Assembly (NCBI GenBank): GCA_007136055.1
Contig: SLHT01000106.1
Location: forward strand, 1-12,737
DNA length: 12,737 nucleotides
Source: Syntrophomonadaceae bacterium
GTDB lineage: Bacteria > Bacillota > Dethiobacteria > DTU022
Direction: 5' to 3'
A program made the translations under genes and the position numbers. The notes beneath the pieces were generated by a model that saw only the letters and a list, made by a program, of their open reading frames with translations, had not been told where the DNA came from and ran no database searches. Each line of letters opens with the position of its first letter. Within the stretch, counting starts at the first letter, position 1. This document shows positions 12,212-12,737 of the stretch, piece by piece.

Positions 12212-12737
12212 TTAAAACCAGGAAGTAAAGATAATTCCCAGGATAGTCCCGATAAAAATACCGAAAATCGATAGGTGGGCACCTGCGCTCTCGTAGGCAT
12301 CGGGAATCAACTCGTCGCAAACTATATAAAGCATAGCTCCTCCAGCAAAGCCGAGCGATATGCCCAAAACATAGACGGATATGCTTCCGATAGCGGCCCC
12401 GATTAAGGCTCCTATGCCCATCGGTACCCCTGCCAGGGCCGTGATGACAATTACTTTCCGGTAATTGTACCCGCCCTGCTGCAGAGGGGCTGCTACGGCC
12501 ATTCCTTCCGGGACGTTATGGAGGGCAATTAATAAAGCAAGGGATGTGCCTAACTCGGTCGATCCAATAAAACCGCTGCCGATAGCCAGCCCTTCGGGAA
12601 AGTTATGCAGCCCGATGCCCAGGGCCAGCAAAGTCCCCTTTTTCAGGTACCCGCCATAAACATTATCTTCGGGGGTAACCGGATGGTGGTGCGGCAGGAT
12701 ATGATCAAGCAGGTAAAAGACAACCAGCCCCAGGGTA
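12212..12737 (-). CDS. ZIP-family divalent metal transporter (5' end beyond window)
   Basis: A partial gene: the open frame runs to the window edge without a start, so the N-terminus (probably the first two to three helices) is missing. The visible part, about 174 residues, begins in a membrane helix and continues through a His-rich loop (DHILPHHHPVTPEDN). The two ZIP metal-site signatures follow, GLHNFPEGLAIG and ALHNVPEGMAVAAP, each with the diagnostic His, Asn/Pro and Glu of the transport pathway. Further helices include a YIVCDELIPDA motif and a Gly-rich C-terminal segment. ZIP proteins import zinc, iron or manganese; the sequence resembles ZupT/GufA-type bacterial members, but metal preference cannot be read from it. 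perR lies 73 bases downstream in the same direction, suggesting joint metal and peroxide control. A TTG at 12631 is in frame but lies within conserved sequence, so it is not the start. Confidence 0.9.
   Translation of the reverse strand, partial: TLGLVVFYLLDHILPHHHPVTPEDNVYGGYLKKGTLLALGIGLHNFPEGLAIGSGFIGSTELGTSLALLIALHNVPEGMAVAAPLQQGGYNYRKVIVITALAGVPMGIGALIGAAIGSISVYVLGISLGFAGGAMLYIVCDELIPDAYESAGAHLSIFGIFIGTILGIIFTSWF

Overview
The window reads as a chromosomal segment of an anaerobic, low-to-moderate G+C Firmicute, most likely a member of the Clostridia. The reasons are strong AGGAGG-type ribosome binding sites, frequent TTG and GTG starts, a HutP-family protein, a PerR-type Fur regulator with every sensing and zinc ligand at its expected spacing, and single-subunit TatA plus TatC gene sets. 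I see no insertion sequence, prophage, tRNA, rRNA or CRISPR array. The genes are mostly housekeeping and surface or regulatory functions in short operons.

Layout. 31-468 (+) is a small four-helix membrane protein of unknown function. It converges on queG (521-1651, -), the last enzyme of queuosine biosynthesis, and a perfect 39-base palindrome lies between them. A promoter at 1781-1809 drives a DUF2007 gene and a PAP2 phosphatase (1848-3093, +). A Tat and cofactor block follows on the same strand: two tandem tatA paralogs, tatC, a MobA-like nucleotidyltransferase and a CofE-like ligase (3197-6425). mobA and the cofE-like gene overlap and are probably translationally coupled.

The opposite strand then carries lnt, apolipoprotein N-acyltransferase (6453-7985), divergent from a MarR-family regulator (8187-8669, +). 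The marR frame has no ATG, GTG or TTG at its proper beginning and appears to start at ATT. A hairpin separates it from a DUF4349 lipoprotein gene (8783-9730, -), whose product is a possible Lnt substrate. Upstream of that on the same strand is a HutP-family gene (9806-10210, -). Divergent from hutP is a protein joining a bacterial RING-like zinc domain, a zinc ribbon and a TM2-like membrane hairpin (10339-10896, +). A 474-base stretch without a supportable gene follows; its end holds the promoter and long leader of a cold-shock protein gene (11371-11568, +). After a strong bidirectional terminator come perR (11737-12138, -) and, upstream of it, a ZIP-family metal transporter cut by the window end (12212-12737, -).

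Functional links. Tat exports folded cofactor-bearing enzymes and MobA makes the guanylylated molybdopterin many of them carry, so that block is coherent. Lnt and the DUF4349 lipoprotein share the lipoprotein maturation pathway. PerR beside a metal transporter fits metal and peroxide homeostasis. No conspicuous new multigene defence or biosynthetic system is evident. The items most worth a second look are the RING-zinc ribbon-TM2 protein, the CofE-like/MobA-like pair, the ATT start of marR with symmetric promoter motifs, and the HutP homolog lacking two canonical metal-binding histidines.
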